Positions 1-5,973 are shown, counted from the first letter of the stretch. The stretch is 10,127 bases of DNA from UBA1038 sp964481445 (GCA_964481445.1 CAYZTQ010000069.1:1-10127), one strand, 5' to 3'. The notes: generated from the sequence alone by a model not told the origin. Made by a program: numbers and translations.

Positions 1-52
1 TCCATTACACATCGCAAATGGCTCATGGATGCATTAATGATTTAGAGTAGTA

Positions 53-496
53 TTACAGCAGCTTCAGGTACTCGCCGTAGCCTTCCTTTTCCATATCCGC
101 CTTTTTGATAAAACGCAGCGCGGCGCTGTTGATGCAGTAGCGCAGGCCGCCCAGCTCCTTGGGGCCGTCCGTAAACACATGGCCGAGGTGGGCGTCGCCC
201 GTGGCGCTGCGCACCTCCGTGCGGGCGCGGGCCAGCGTAAAATCGTCGTGCCGGGTCAGCAGCGCGTCATCAATGGGCTTTGAGAAGGCCGGCCAGCCGC
301 AGCCGCTCTCGAACTTATCGGTGGAGACGAAGAGGGGCTCGCCGGTGGTGATATCCACATAGATGCCCTCGTCAAAATTGGCGGCGTACTCGTTGTCAAA
401 GGGGCGCTCGGTCGCGCTCTCCTGCGTCACGGCATATTGCAGGGGGCTCAGCGTCTTTTTCAGCTCTTCTTTGGTTTTTTTCTCGTAGCGTTTCAT
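53..496 (-). CDS. msrB: Peptide-methionine (R)-S-oxide reductase MsrB
   Basis: This 147-residue protein reduces the R-epimer of methionine sulfoxide in proteins (and free) back to methionine in the cytoplasm, normally recycled by thioredoxin. Seen in the sequence: the family motif SGCGWPAF (residues 64-71), the AHLGHVFTDGP block (102-112) and the active-site block RYCINSAALRF (119-129), with the catalytic cysteine at C121. C66 in the first motif is placed like the recycling cysteine of two-Cys MsrB enzymes. The two CxxC pairs that bind structural zinc in many MsrBs are absent (RSATGDAHLG stands where the second would be), so this is a zinc-free form. Length is normal for a single-domain MsrB with no MsrA fusion. 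The ATG directly follows the TAA of the upstream small gene, with GGAGG 8 bases ahead. It is the last gene of the gpx operon. The family call is very secure. Confidence 0.96.
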   Translation of the reverse strand: MKRYEKKTKEELKKTLSPLQYAVTQESATERPFDNEYAANFDEGIYVDITTGEPLFVSTDKFESGCGWPAFSKPIDDALLTRHDDFTLARARTEVRSATGDAHLGHVFTDGPKELGGLRYCINSAALRFIKKADMEKEGYGEYLKLL

Positions 497-724
497 TTAT
501 GGGGCCTCCGTCGTCCGGGCGTCGATGCCCGTCTTGTCAAACAGCGAGGCGGGCTTCTGCTGCCCGCCTTTTGAAAACACGAGGCTGAACAGCAGGGCGA
601 AGCCCAGCATCATCACAAGCCCCAGCAGCAGCCACGGCACGCGGCCGGGGCGCGGCTCGCCGGAACGGCCGCAGGTGCAGTGCTCGCAGCCGCCCGGCTG
701 CCCTTTGTTCTGACACTCGCTCAC
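497..724 (-). CDS. Small Cys-rich single-pass membrane protein, unknown function
   Basis: I do not recognise this 75-residue protein. It has three parts: an N-terminal cysteine cluster (C4, C13, C16, C18, giving CxxCxC) followed by Arg/Pro/Gly-rich residues 19-30; one hydrophobic segment at about 31-50 (WLLLGLVMMLGFALLF...); and a polar tail of about 25 residues. Arginines 20, 25 and 28 just before the helix suggest that the cysteine-bearing end faces the cytoplasm (inference from positive-inside). The start is GTG, overlapping the TGA of the peroxidase gene as GTGA, with GAGG 7 bases upstream; its TAA abuts the msrB ATG. This packing on both sides argues strongly that it is real and co-translated. 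A metal-binding or thiol-redox role beside a peroxidase and a methionine sulfoxide reductase is plausible but unproven. The ORF in the other frame over the same bases is a shadow. Confidence 0.8.
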   Translation of the reverse strand: MSECQNKGQPGGCEHCTCGRSGEPRPGRVPWLLLGLVMMLGFALLFSLVFSKGGQQKPASLFDKTGIDARTTEAP

Positions 725-1194
725 AGCAGGGCCTCGATTCTTTCGCGCAGGCTGGAAGGCTCATCCTGCGGGGCGAAGCGCCCCGCGACCTTCCCCTCGC
801 GGTCTACCAGAAACTTGGTAAAGTTCCACTTGATGCGCCCGCCCAGCAGGCCGCTTTTCTCTTTTTTCAAAAAGGCGTACAGCGGCGCTTCCTCCGCGCC
901 GTTGACCTTCAGCTTGGCAAAGCGGGGAAAGCTGGTCTGGTAGTTGAGCGTGCAGAAGCTGTCGATCTCCTCCGCCGTGCCGGGCGCCTGGCCGCCGAAC
1001 TGGTTGCAGGGGAAATCCAGCACCTCAAAACCCCGGTCTTTGTACTCGCGGTACAGCTCCTCCAGTCCCCTGTACTGCGGGGTGAAGCCGCAACCGGTCG
1101 CTGTGTTCACAATCAGCAGCACCTTGCCCCGGTAGGGCGCAAGCGTTGTCTTTTCGCCCGATTTATCTAAAATCTCAATATCATAAATGCTCAT
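721..1194 (-). CDS. gpx: Glutathione peroxidase family protein (Cys-type, probably thioredoxin-dependent)
   Basis: This 157-residue thioredoxin-fold peroxidase reduces hydrogen peroxide or organic hydroperoxides in the cytoplasm. The family tetrad is visible: peroxidatic C35 in NTATGCGFTPQY, Q69 in FPCNQFGGQ, and W123-N124 in the WNFTKFLVD block. C35 is cysteine, not selenocysteine. C81 (EIDSFCTLNYQTSFP) sits where the resolving cysteine lies in two-Cys, thioredoxin-using members such as yeast Gpx3, so thioredoxin rather than glutathione is the likely reductant (inference). I chose the ATG at 1192-1194 because AGGAGG lies 10 bases upstream. The in-frame ATG 10 codons earlier would put that site inside the gene and also falls in a candidate -10 box. 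First gene of the operon gpx - small membrane protein - msrB. The family call is secure; the physiological reductant is not. Confidence 0.94.
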   Translation of the reverse strand: MSIYDIEILDKSGEKTTLAPYRGKVLLIVNTATGCGFTPQYRGLEELYREYKDRGFEVLDFPCNQFGGQAPGTAEEIDSFCTLNYQTSFPRFAKLKVNGAEEAPLYAFLKKEKSGLLGGRIKWNFTKFLVDREGKVAGRFAPQDEPSSLRERIEALL

Positions 1195-1219
1195 GATCCG
1201 CGTTCCTCCTGTCGCAACT

Positions 1220-1225
1220 ATCATA
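1220..1225 (-). promoter_or_regulatory. Candidate -10 element for the gpx operon
   Basis: Read on the minus strand this is TATGAT (5 of 6 matches to TATAAT). It would start transcription near 1213 and give a leader of about 20 bases carrying AGGAGG. No good -35 hexamer is seen 16-18 bases upstream, so the promoter may need an activator, or the operon may be partly fed by read-through from feo. Confidence 0.35.
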
Positions 1226-1287
1226 CACCGGGCCGGAAGAAACGAAACGGACGCGGGAGAATCCTGCCCGTTCAGGCGCTGTGGAAA

Positions 1288-1320
1288 TTCGGGGAGGCTC
1301 TTTTAAGAACCTCCCCCGAA
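1288..1320 (-). terminator. Hairpin terminator of the feo operon, weak U-tract
   Basis: The arms GGGGAGG (1291-1297) and CCTCCCC (1310-1316) pair fully. They are extended outward by TTC/GAA with one bulged base and inward by TCT/AGA around a 4-base loop. The 1298/1309 position is C-A on the plus strand but G-U on the minus strand, so the stem is better as minus-strand RNA. It begins 5 bases after the stop of the FeoB-associated gene. Only three U residues follow directly (AAUUUCC), so termination may be incomplete. Confidence 0.6.
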
Positions 1321-1325
1321 CACGC

Positions 1326-1514
1326 TTATTTCTCCGTTCTCTGCTCTGCTTTCCCGCAGCCCTGCGCGGAGGGGCAGCCGCTGCAGCCTCCGCAGCTGCC
1401 GCAGGCCCCGCCGCGGTTTTTGTTTTTGACCATGCCGCGCACGATCAGGCCGACGATGGCCACAAGGGCGACGATGATGAGAATATTGGCGATATTGGCG
1501 CTCAGCCAGTTCAT
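1326..1514 (-). CDS. FeoB-associated Cys-rich membrane protein
   Basis: This 62-residue protein has an N-terminal membrane helix (about residues 5-26, IANILIIVALVAIVGLIV), a basic stretch (RGMVKNKNR) and a glycine/cysteine cluster with C38, C41, C44, C47 and C53. This layout matches the small proteins often found just after FeoB in Firmicutes (FeoB-associated Cys-rich membrane protein family). They are thought to help FeoB handle ferrous iron at the membrane; the mechanism is not established. The basic stretch after the helix predicts that the cysteines face the cytoplasm. I start at the ATG at 1512-1514 because AAAGGAG ends 9 bases before it; the in-frame TTG three codons earlier would have no spacing from that site. 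It lies 31 bases after feoB and is the last gene of the operon. Confidence 0.85.
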   Translation of the reverse strand: MNWLSANIANILIIVALVAIVGLIVRGMVKNKNRGGACGSCGGCSGCPSAQGCGKAEQRTEK

Positions 1515-1545
1515 AAAAAACAACTCCTTTGCCGGATGAAAATTC

Positions 1546-3951
1546 TCAGGCGCTGACCTGCGCGCCTTTTGCCTGCGGTTCCTTTGACGCGGGCCGCAGC
1601 AGCAGGAAGAGCAGCACGCTCAGCAGCACAAGGGCGGCGGCCAGGCCCGCGATGCTGCCGCTGCCCCGCAGGGCCATGCCCACCTGATAGAAGATGAGGG
1701 AGACGAAATAGGCCAGCGTGGTCTGGTAGAGGATGGCAAAGCCCGTCCAGCGGATGTCGTTCATTTCGCGGCGGATGGCGCCGATGGCGGCGAAGCAGGG
1801 GGCGCACAGCAGGTTGAACAACAGGAAGCTGTAGGCCGACAGCGGGGTGAAGGCGGCGCGCATGTTTTCCCATACCTGCCAGCCGTTCTCGGCCACCTCT
1901 TCAAAGCCGCCGAACAGGATGCCGAAGGTACCGACCACGTTCTCCTTGGCGACAAGGCCGGTCACAGTGGCTACGGCCGCCTGCCAGCTGCCCCAGCCCA
2001 GAGGCTTGAACAGGAAGGCCACGGCCCCGCCGATGGCGGCCAGAATGCTCTCATCCATCGAGACCATGCCGAAGCCATGCTCGCCCCAGCCGAAGTTTGA
2101 CGCGAACCAGATCAACATGGTGGACAAAAGAATGATGGTGCCGGCCTTCTTGATAAAGCTCCAGCCCCGCTCCCACATGGAGCGCAGCAGGTTGACGGCG
2201 GTCGGCCAGTGGTAGGCGGGCAGCTCCATCACAAAGGGCGCGGGGTCGCCCATGAACAGCCTGGTTTTTTTGAGGATGATGCCGCTTAAGATGATGGCCG
2301 AAATGCCCACAAAGTAGGCGCTGGTGGCCACCCAGCCCGCGCCGCCGAACATGGCGCCCGTAATCAGCGCGATGACGGGCAGCTTGGCCCCGCAGGGCAT
2401 GAAGCTGGTGGTGATGATGGTCATGCGGCGGTCGCGCTCGTTCTCTATGGTGCGCGAGGCCATGATGCCGGGCACGCTGCAGCCGGTGCCGATCAGCATG
2501 GGGATGAAGCTCTTGCCCGACAGGCCGAAGCGGCGGAAGATGCGGTCCATGATGAAGGCGATGCGGGCCATATAGCCGCAGGCCTCCAGAAAGGCCAGCA
2601 GCAGGAACAGCACCAGCATCTGCGGCACAAAACCCAGCACCGCGCCCACGCCCGCCACAATGCCGTCCAGTATCAGGCTGCGAAGCCAGGGAGAGACGTT
2701 GGTCTTATCCAGCCCTTCGCCTACCAGCGTGGGGATGCCGCGCACCCAGATGCCGTACTCCTCGGGCGCGGGCTCTTTGAGCGCCAGCGCGGCCAGATAG
2801 TCCTGCTGCGTGGTCAGGCGCTCCTCCTCGATATTGCCGCTGTCGTCGTACAGGCGGGCGGTAGCGGTGAGGGTTGCCGCCTCCTTCGGGTCCAGCCCCG
2901 CGCGCTCCGCTTCCTTTTCAAAGGCGGCGATCTGCGCGGCGGGCAGGCGGTAATTCTCCGCGGCCTGCGCGTAGGCCGCCCCGCCCGTCAGGTGCCAGCC
3001 CTCGCCGAACACCCCCTCGTTGGCCCAGTCGGTCGCCCAGCCGCCCACGGTGCTGATGGAGATGTAATACACCAGAAACATCACCAGCGCGAAGATGGGC
3101 AGCGCCAGCCAGCGGTTGGTCACCACACGGTCGATGCGGTCGGAGGCCGTCAGCCTGCCGGCGGCATGCTTTTTATATACGCCCTTCAGGATGGAGGCGA
3201 TGTAGATGTACCGCTCGTTGGTGATGATGCTCTCCGCGTCGTCGTCCATTTCCTTTTCGACCTCGCGGATGTCGTTTTCGATGTGCAGCAGCTTGCCCTC
3301 GGGCAGGCCGAGCTTCTCCAGCACCTTCGCGTCGCGCTCAAAGAGCTTGATGGCGTACCAGCGCTGCTGCTCCTCGGGCAGCTCGTGCAGCGCGGCTTCC
3401 TCGATATGCGCCAGCGCGTGCTCCACAAGGCCCGAGAAGCTGTGCTGCGGCACGGTCTTCCCGTTTTTTGCGGCCTGCACCGCCAGCTCCGCCGCCTGCT
3501 GAATGCCCGTGTTTTTCAGCGCCGAAATCTCCGTCACCGGGCAGCCCAGCACGCGGCTCAGCTCGGCCGTATTGATGCTGTCGCCCGCCTTGCTCACCAC
3601 GTCCATCATGTTGATGGCCACCACCACGGGGATGCCCAGCTCCGTCAGCTGGGTGGTCAGGTAGAGGTTGCGCTCCAGGTTGGTGCCGTCCACGATGTTC
3701 AGGATGGCGTCCGGCCGCTCGCTGATCAGGTAGTTGCGGGCCACGACCTCTTCCAGCGTATAGGGGGAGAGGGAATAGATGCCCGGCAGGTCGGTGATGG
3801 TGACGGACGGGTTCTTTTTGAGCCTGCCTTCTTTTTTTTCCACCGTCACGCCCGGCCAGTTGCCCACAAACTGGTTGGAGCCGGTCAGGGCGTTGAACAA
3901 AGTGGTTTTGCCGGCGTTCGGGTTGCCGGCCAGCGCGATTCTCAGTTCCAT
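1546..3951 (-). CDS. feoB: Ferrous iron transport protein B (FeoB), GTPase-coupled Fe(II) permease
   Basis: This 801-residue inner-membrane protein imports Fe(II). The N-terminal G domain is intact: G1 GNPNAGKTT (9-17), G3 DLPG (54-57), G4 NMMD (114-117) and G5 SAL (143-145). A helical spacer domain follows (about 170-270), and the membrane part starts near 281. The conserved permease core includes GTGCSVPGIMASRTIENER (488-506), the SFMPCGAKLP segment (516-525) with C520, and CAPCFAAIGAIRRE (716-729). About 100 residues of hydrophilic, Glu/Ala-rich sequence (about 315-420) are inserted between the first membrane helix and the SLILDGIVAGVGAVLGF helix, making the protein longer than the compact forms. 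The start ATG has AGGAG 6 bases upstream and lies 9 bases after the FeoA stop, which fits one transcript. No frameshift is seen. The call is very secure. Confidence 0.98.
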   Translation of the reverse strand: MELRIALAGNPNAGKTTLFNALTGSNQFVGNWPGVTVEKKEGRLKKNPSVTITDLPGIYSLSPYTLEEVVARNYLISERPDAILNIVDGTNLERNLYLTTQLTELGIPVVVAINMMDVVSKAGDSINTAELSRVLGCPVTEISALKNTGIQQAAELAVQAAKNGKTVPQHSFSGLVEHALAHIEEAALHELPEEQQRWYAIKLFERDAKVLEKLGLPEGKLLHIENDIREVEKEMDDDAESIITNERYIYIASILKGVYKKHAAGRLTASDRIDRVVTNRWLALPIFALVMFLVYYISISTVGGWATDWANEGVFGEGWHLTGGAAYAQAAENYRLPAAQIAAFEKEAERAGLDPKEAATLTATARLYDDSGNIEEERLTTQQDYLAALALKEPAPEEYGIWVRGIPTLVGEGLDKTNVSPWLRSLILDGIVAGVGAVLGFVPQMLVLFLLLAFLEACGYMARIAFIMDRIFRRFGLSGKSFIPMLIGTGCSVPGIMASRTIENERDRRMTIITTSFMPCGAKLPVIALITGAMFGGAGWVATSAYFVGISAIILSGIILKKTRLFMGDPAPFVMELPAYHWPTAVNLLRSMWERGWSFIKKAGTIILLSTMLIWFASNFGWGEHGFGMVSMDESILAAIGGAVAFLFKPLGWGSWQAAVATVTGLVAKENVVGTFGILFGGFEEVAENGWQVWENMRAAFTPLSAYSFLLFNLLCAPCFAAIGAIRREMNDIRWTGFAILYQTTLAYFVSLIFYQVGMALRGSGSIAGLAAALVLLSVLLFLLLRPASKEPQAKGAQVSA

Positions 3952-3960
3952 CTCTTTCTC

Positions 3961-4182
3961 CTACTCCACTTCGATCATTTCGGCGTCGGCCTTGCGCAGG
4001 CTCAGCTCGTAGCCGCGAACCGTGATCTCGATGGGGTCGCCCAGCGGCGCCATGCGCACCAGGTGCACCTGCACCCCCTTGGTGATGCCCATATCCATGA
4101 TGCGGCGCTTGACGGCGCCCTCGCCCGTCAGGCGGACCACCCGGACGGTTTCGCCGATCGCGGCATCGCGCAGTGTCTTCAT
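3961..4182 (-). CDS. feoA: Ferrous iron transport protein A (FeoA), canonical copy
   Basis: This 73-residue SH3-like cytoplasmic protein is thought to bind FeoB and promote Fe(II) uptake. The typical FeoA features are present: an RRIMDMGITKGVQV turn (26-39), then MAPLGDPIEITVRG (44-57) and YELSLRKADAEMIEVE (58-73). AAGGAGGAG lies 5 bases ahead of the ATG. It is the second of two tandem FeoA genes, 32 bases after the first and 9 bases before feoB. The fold is shared with the C-terminal domain of DtxR regulators, but there is no DNA-binding domain here, so it is a stand-alone FeoA. Confidence 0.95.
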   Translation of the reverse strand: MKTLRDAAIGETVRVVRLTGEGAVKRRIMDMGITKGVQVHLVRMAPLGDPIEITVRGYELSLRKADAEMIEVE

Positions 4183-4214
4183 CGCTTCTCCTCCTTAAAG
4201 CGGCCCCCGCCGCG

Positions 4215-4427
4215 TCAAATCATGATTTTCTGCGCCATTTCGCGGCTGATGGCGATGCGCGACTCCTTAACGCTTACAATCACATTGCCGCCCAGCGTGC
4301 TGACCACCGAGACCGAACCGCCCGGCACAAAGCCCAGATCTTCCAGATGTTTTTTCACTTCGGGCAGACCGCCCACTTTTTTGATGATGTTGTTTTCTCC
4401 GATGGCGGCAAGCGTTAATGGCATCAT
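4215..4427 (-). CDS. feoA: FeoA family protein, divergent first copy
   Basis: This 70-residue protein is the first gene of the iron operon. It keeps the FeoA core (HLEDLGFVPGGSVSVVST, about 27-44, then NVIVSVKESRIAISREMA, about 48-65). It lacks the APLGDP block and the VRG motif of the neighbouring FeoA, so the two copies are not recent duplicates. Tandem dissimilar FeoA proteins upstream of FeoB are common in Clostridia, and the division of work between them is not settled. Two adjacent ATG codons (4425-4427 and 4422-4424) both lie within reach of AGAGG; I used the first, but the second is equally possible. The leader carries two inverted repeats and a sigma-A promoter just upstream. Confidence 0.9.
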   Translation of the reverse strand: MMPLTLAAIGENNIIKKVGGLPEVKKHLEDLGFVPGGSVSVVSTLGGNVIVSVKESRIAISREMAQKIMI

Positions 4428-4473
4428 AGCGTCCTCTTTCCGTTAGTTTTTTACCAAGCGCCCGGCATAAATT

Positions 4474-4493
4474 TGGTTAGATTGCTCTAACCA
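4474..4493. promoter_or_regulatory. Candidate metalloregulator operator B (8-bp inverted repeat)
   Basis: TGGTTAGA and TCTAACCA form a perfect 8-base inverted repeat around a 4-base centre. The GGTTAG/CTAACC arms match the inner part of the DtxR/IdeR consensus half-site (TTAGGTTAG and its complement), but the spacing is wider than in the classical 19-bp box. It lies downstream of the predicted start site of the feo promoter, where a bound repressor could block elongation or initiation. The operator role is inference. Confidence 0.5.
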
Positions 4494-4495
4494 TT

Positions 4496-4511
4496 GTTAG
4501 CCTAAGCTAAC
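4496..4511. promoter_or_regulatory. Candidate metalloregulator operator A (near-perfect 16-bp palindrome)
   Basis: GTTAGCCTAAGCTAAC is palindromic at 14 of 16 positions and carries TTAGC/GCTAA arms like DtxR-family boxes. It overlaps or closely follows the predicted transcription start of the feo operon, 9-24 bases beyond the -10 box, a usual place for an iron-dependent repressor. Together with operator B it makes two sites two bases apart. An iron-type DtxR homologue is encoded at 8616-8990. Confidence 0.55.
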
Positions 4512-4519
4512 GCAGCTAT

Positions 4520-4548
4520 ATTCTGTACGATGAAAGCGCGCTTGTCAA
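4520..4548 (-). promoter_or_regulatory. Sigma-A promoter of the feo operon
   Basis: On the minus strand a perfect TTGACA (4543-4548) is followed after 17 bases by CAGAAT (4520-4525, 4 of 6 matches to TATAAT). Transcription would begin near 4513, giving a leader of about 85 bases before the first FeoA, and runs straight into the two inverted-repeat operators. The spacer contains the palindrome AAGCGCGCTT. Confidence 0.65.
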
Positions 4549-4874
4549 TAGAATTTTCGGCATTACCCGAAATTTTTCTGATTAATCATCGTTATTGATT
4601 TCTTTTCCTGATAACAGGGAGTCGAATGATCCCCGCGCCGCTTTGCCTGCGCGCTCCGTACCGGATTGCATGATAAATTTTGCGCGCATGAATAGAATTT
4701 ATCAGCTGACAAGAAAAAAGCCGTCTTTCTTACTCTCCTCACCCGCGAGAATACCTTCTCCGCCCGCTCTTTTCGAGAAAAATTTCGCAGCCTTCGGATA
4801 CCGAAAAGCATAGGCGCGGCATGGAAAAACGGCCCCGTCCGCTCCTTGTGAGAGCGCGCTGCTGAGAATAAATC
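4549..4874. other. Divergent intergenic region without a supported gene
   Basis: About 325 bases between the feo promoter and the promoter of the sugar transport operon, less GC-rich than the flanking genes. Open frames exist on both strands (for example 4563-4961 minus and 4595-4813 plus), but they have no convincing ribosome site, no recognisable protein features, and overlap one another. The region holds the 9-base inverted repeat at 4671-4704 and small hairpins such as TTCGG/CCGAA near 4794-4806. It may carry regulatory sites for either operon; nothing more specific is supported. Confidence 0.6.
4671..4704. repeat. Perfect 9-bp inverted repeat, 16-bp spacer
   Basis: TGATAAATT (4671-4679) and AATTTATCA (4696-4704) are exact reverse complements. 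The spacing is compatible with a dimeric regulator contacting separate faces or with a hairpin. There is no T-tract after either side, so it is not a normal intrinsic terminator. It lies about 140 bases from the feo promoter and 170 bases from the sugar operon promoter. Function unknown. Confidence 0.6.
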
Positions 4875-4904
4875 TTGACACGAGAAAACAATACATGACA
4901 TAGT
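4875..4904 (+). promoter_or_regulatory. Candidate sigma-A promoter of the sugar ABC operon
   Basis: A perfect TTGACA (4875-4880) is followed after 18 bases by CATAGT (4899-4904, 4 of 6 matches). It would start transcription near 4911 and leave a leader of about 70 bases holding the palindromes GTCCTCAGGAC (4933-4943) and TCACATGTGA (4949-4958). The -35 is convincing, the -10 is weak, so an activator may be involved. Confidence 0.5.
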
Positions 4905-4948
4905 TTTCACAGAAATAGCGCATATTGATCTTGTCCTCAGGACTTGTT

Positions 4949-4958
4949 TCACATGTGA
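4949..4958. promoter_or_regulatory. Perfect 10-bp palindrome in the leader of the ABC operon
   Basis: TCACATGTGA is fully self-complementary and lies just ahead of the ribosome site AAGGAAGG (4964-4971). A second odd palindrome, GTCCT-C-AGGAC, lies at 4933-4943. Placed downstream of the predicted start site, these could be operators of a sugar-responsive repressor. The role is inferred only from position and symmetry. Confidence 0.3.
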
Positions 4959-4982
4959 CATATAAGGAAGGAACTGACATGA

Positions 4983-5963
4983 ATGGCTGAAATTCAGCTG
5001 AGATCTTCACAGCCAGCCCGCCGCGCGCTGAAGCGGCGCAGAAAATGGACAAGGGACGACACAGAACTGAGCCTGCTGGCGCTGCCAACGAGCCTCTGGT
5101 ACCTGATATTCTGTTATCTCCCAATGTTTGGCATTATCCTGCCTTTCCTCAGCTATAAGATCGTGCCGGGGGCGGGGCTTTTCGGCAGCATTCTGCGCAG
5201 CGAGTTCGTGGGGCTTAAAAACTTTCAGTACCTGTTCAAGGGCGGGCAGATCTGGGTGCTGCTGCGCAACACCATCGGCTACAACATCGTGTTCATCATT
5301 CTGGGCATCGTGGTGCCGGTCAGCCTGGCCATTCTCATCTCGATGCTGCGCAACCAGCGCGGGGCCAAGGCCTACCAGACCATGATGTTCTTCCCGCACT
5401 TTTTAAGCTGGGTTGTGGTCAGCTATTTCGTCTACGCCTTCCTGAACGCGCAGAACGGCATCGTGGTCAGCATGCAGAAGGCCATGGGCCTTGCGCCCTC
5501 CAACTTCTACCGCATGCCGAGGTTCTGGGTCTTCGCCTTCCCGCTGCTCAACCTGTGGAAGGGCGTGGGCAACGGCATGGTGGTGTATCTGGCCGCCATC
5601 ACCGGCATCGACCACTCGCTGTACGAGGCCGCGGTCATCGACGGGGCCACCAAGCCGCAGCAGGTGCGCTACATCACCCTGCCCAGCCTCAAGCCCATGA
5701 TGATCATGATGTTCATCCTGTCCGTCGGCCGCATCTTCTATTCCGATTTCGGCCTGTTCTATCAGGTGACGCAGGGCATCCCGCGGTCCATTTACAATGT
5801 GTCGGCCACCATCGACACCTTCGTGTACCAGAGCCTGCGCTCCTCCATGCCCTACGGCATGATCGCCGCGCCTACCTTCATCCAGTCCGTCGCCTGCTGC
5901 ATCACGATTCTGCTGGCGAACGCGCTGATCCGCAGGGTGGACCCGGACAACGCGCTGATTTAA
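4983..5963 (+). CDS. Sugar ABC transporter permease, LplB-like (CUT1)
   Basis: This 326-residue inner-membrane permease is one half of the channel of a carbohydrate importer. After a basic N-terminus (residues 12-25), six hydrophobic segments can be placed, starting with SLWYLIFCYLPMFGIILPF (about 37-55). The ATPase-contacting EAA loop is clear at 215-238: EAAVIDGATKPQQ, then YITLPSLKP. The long N-terminal helix and PMFGI segment match the LplB/polysaccharide-permease group rather than MalF. The ATG at 4983 is the first in the correct frame. An ATG 4 bases earlier, better spaced from AAGGAAGG, reads only Met-Asn-Gly-stop. First gene of a three-gene operon. The substrate cannot be read from sequence; an oligosaccharide or modified sugar is usual for this group. 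Confidence 0.93.
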   Translation: MAEIQLRSSQPARRALKRRRKWTRDDTELSLLALPTSLWYLIFCYLPMFGIILPFLSYKIVPGAGLFGSILRSEFVGLKNFQYLFKGGQIWVLLRNTIGYNIVFIILGIVVPVSLAILISMLRNQRGAKAYQTMMFFPHFLSWVVVSYFVYAFLNAQNGIVVSMQKAMGLAPSNFYRMPRFWVFAFPLLNLWKGVGNGMVVYLAAITGIDHSLYEAAVIDGATKPQQVRYITLPSLKPMMIMMFILSVGRIFYSDFGLFYQVTQGIPRSIYNVSATIDTFVYQSLRSSMPYGMIAAPTFIQSVACCITILLANALIRRVDPDNALI

Positions 5964-5973
5964 GGAGGGCGGC

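Noticed and set aside
1..52. Possible gene end or repeat at the left edge
   Set aside because: Only short chance inverted matches (CCATT/AATGG); no open frame or terminator that can be supported.
1195..1224. Ten-codon N-terminal extension of the peroxidase
   Set aside because: It would place the AGGAGG site inside the gene and the start within the candidate -10 element; family members begin near the later Met.
2992..4446. 484-codon open frame on the plus strand over feoB and feoA
   Set aside because: Antisense shadow of FeoB/FeoA; His/Gln/Arg-rich low-information protein with no recognisable motif, whereas the minus-strand frames carry complete Feo signatures.
4531..4547. Possible catabolite-response (cre) site
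   Set aside because: TGAAAGCGCGCTTGTCA resembles cre but has extra central bases and a mismatched right arm; spacing does not fit CcpA consensus.
4563..4961. 132-codon minus-strand frame (and overlapping 4702-5124 and 4595-4813) in the divergent intergenic region
   Set aside because: No ribosome site, atypical composition, mutually overlapping frames, and overlap with the promoter of the sugar operon; no family resemblance.
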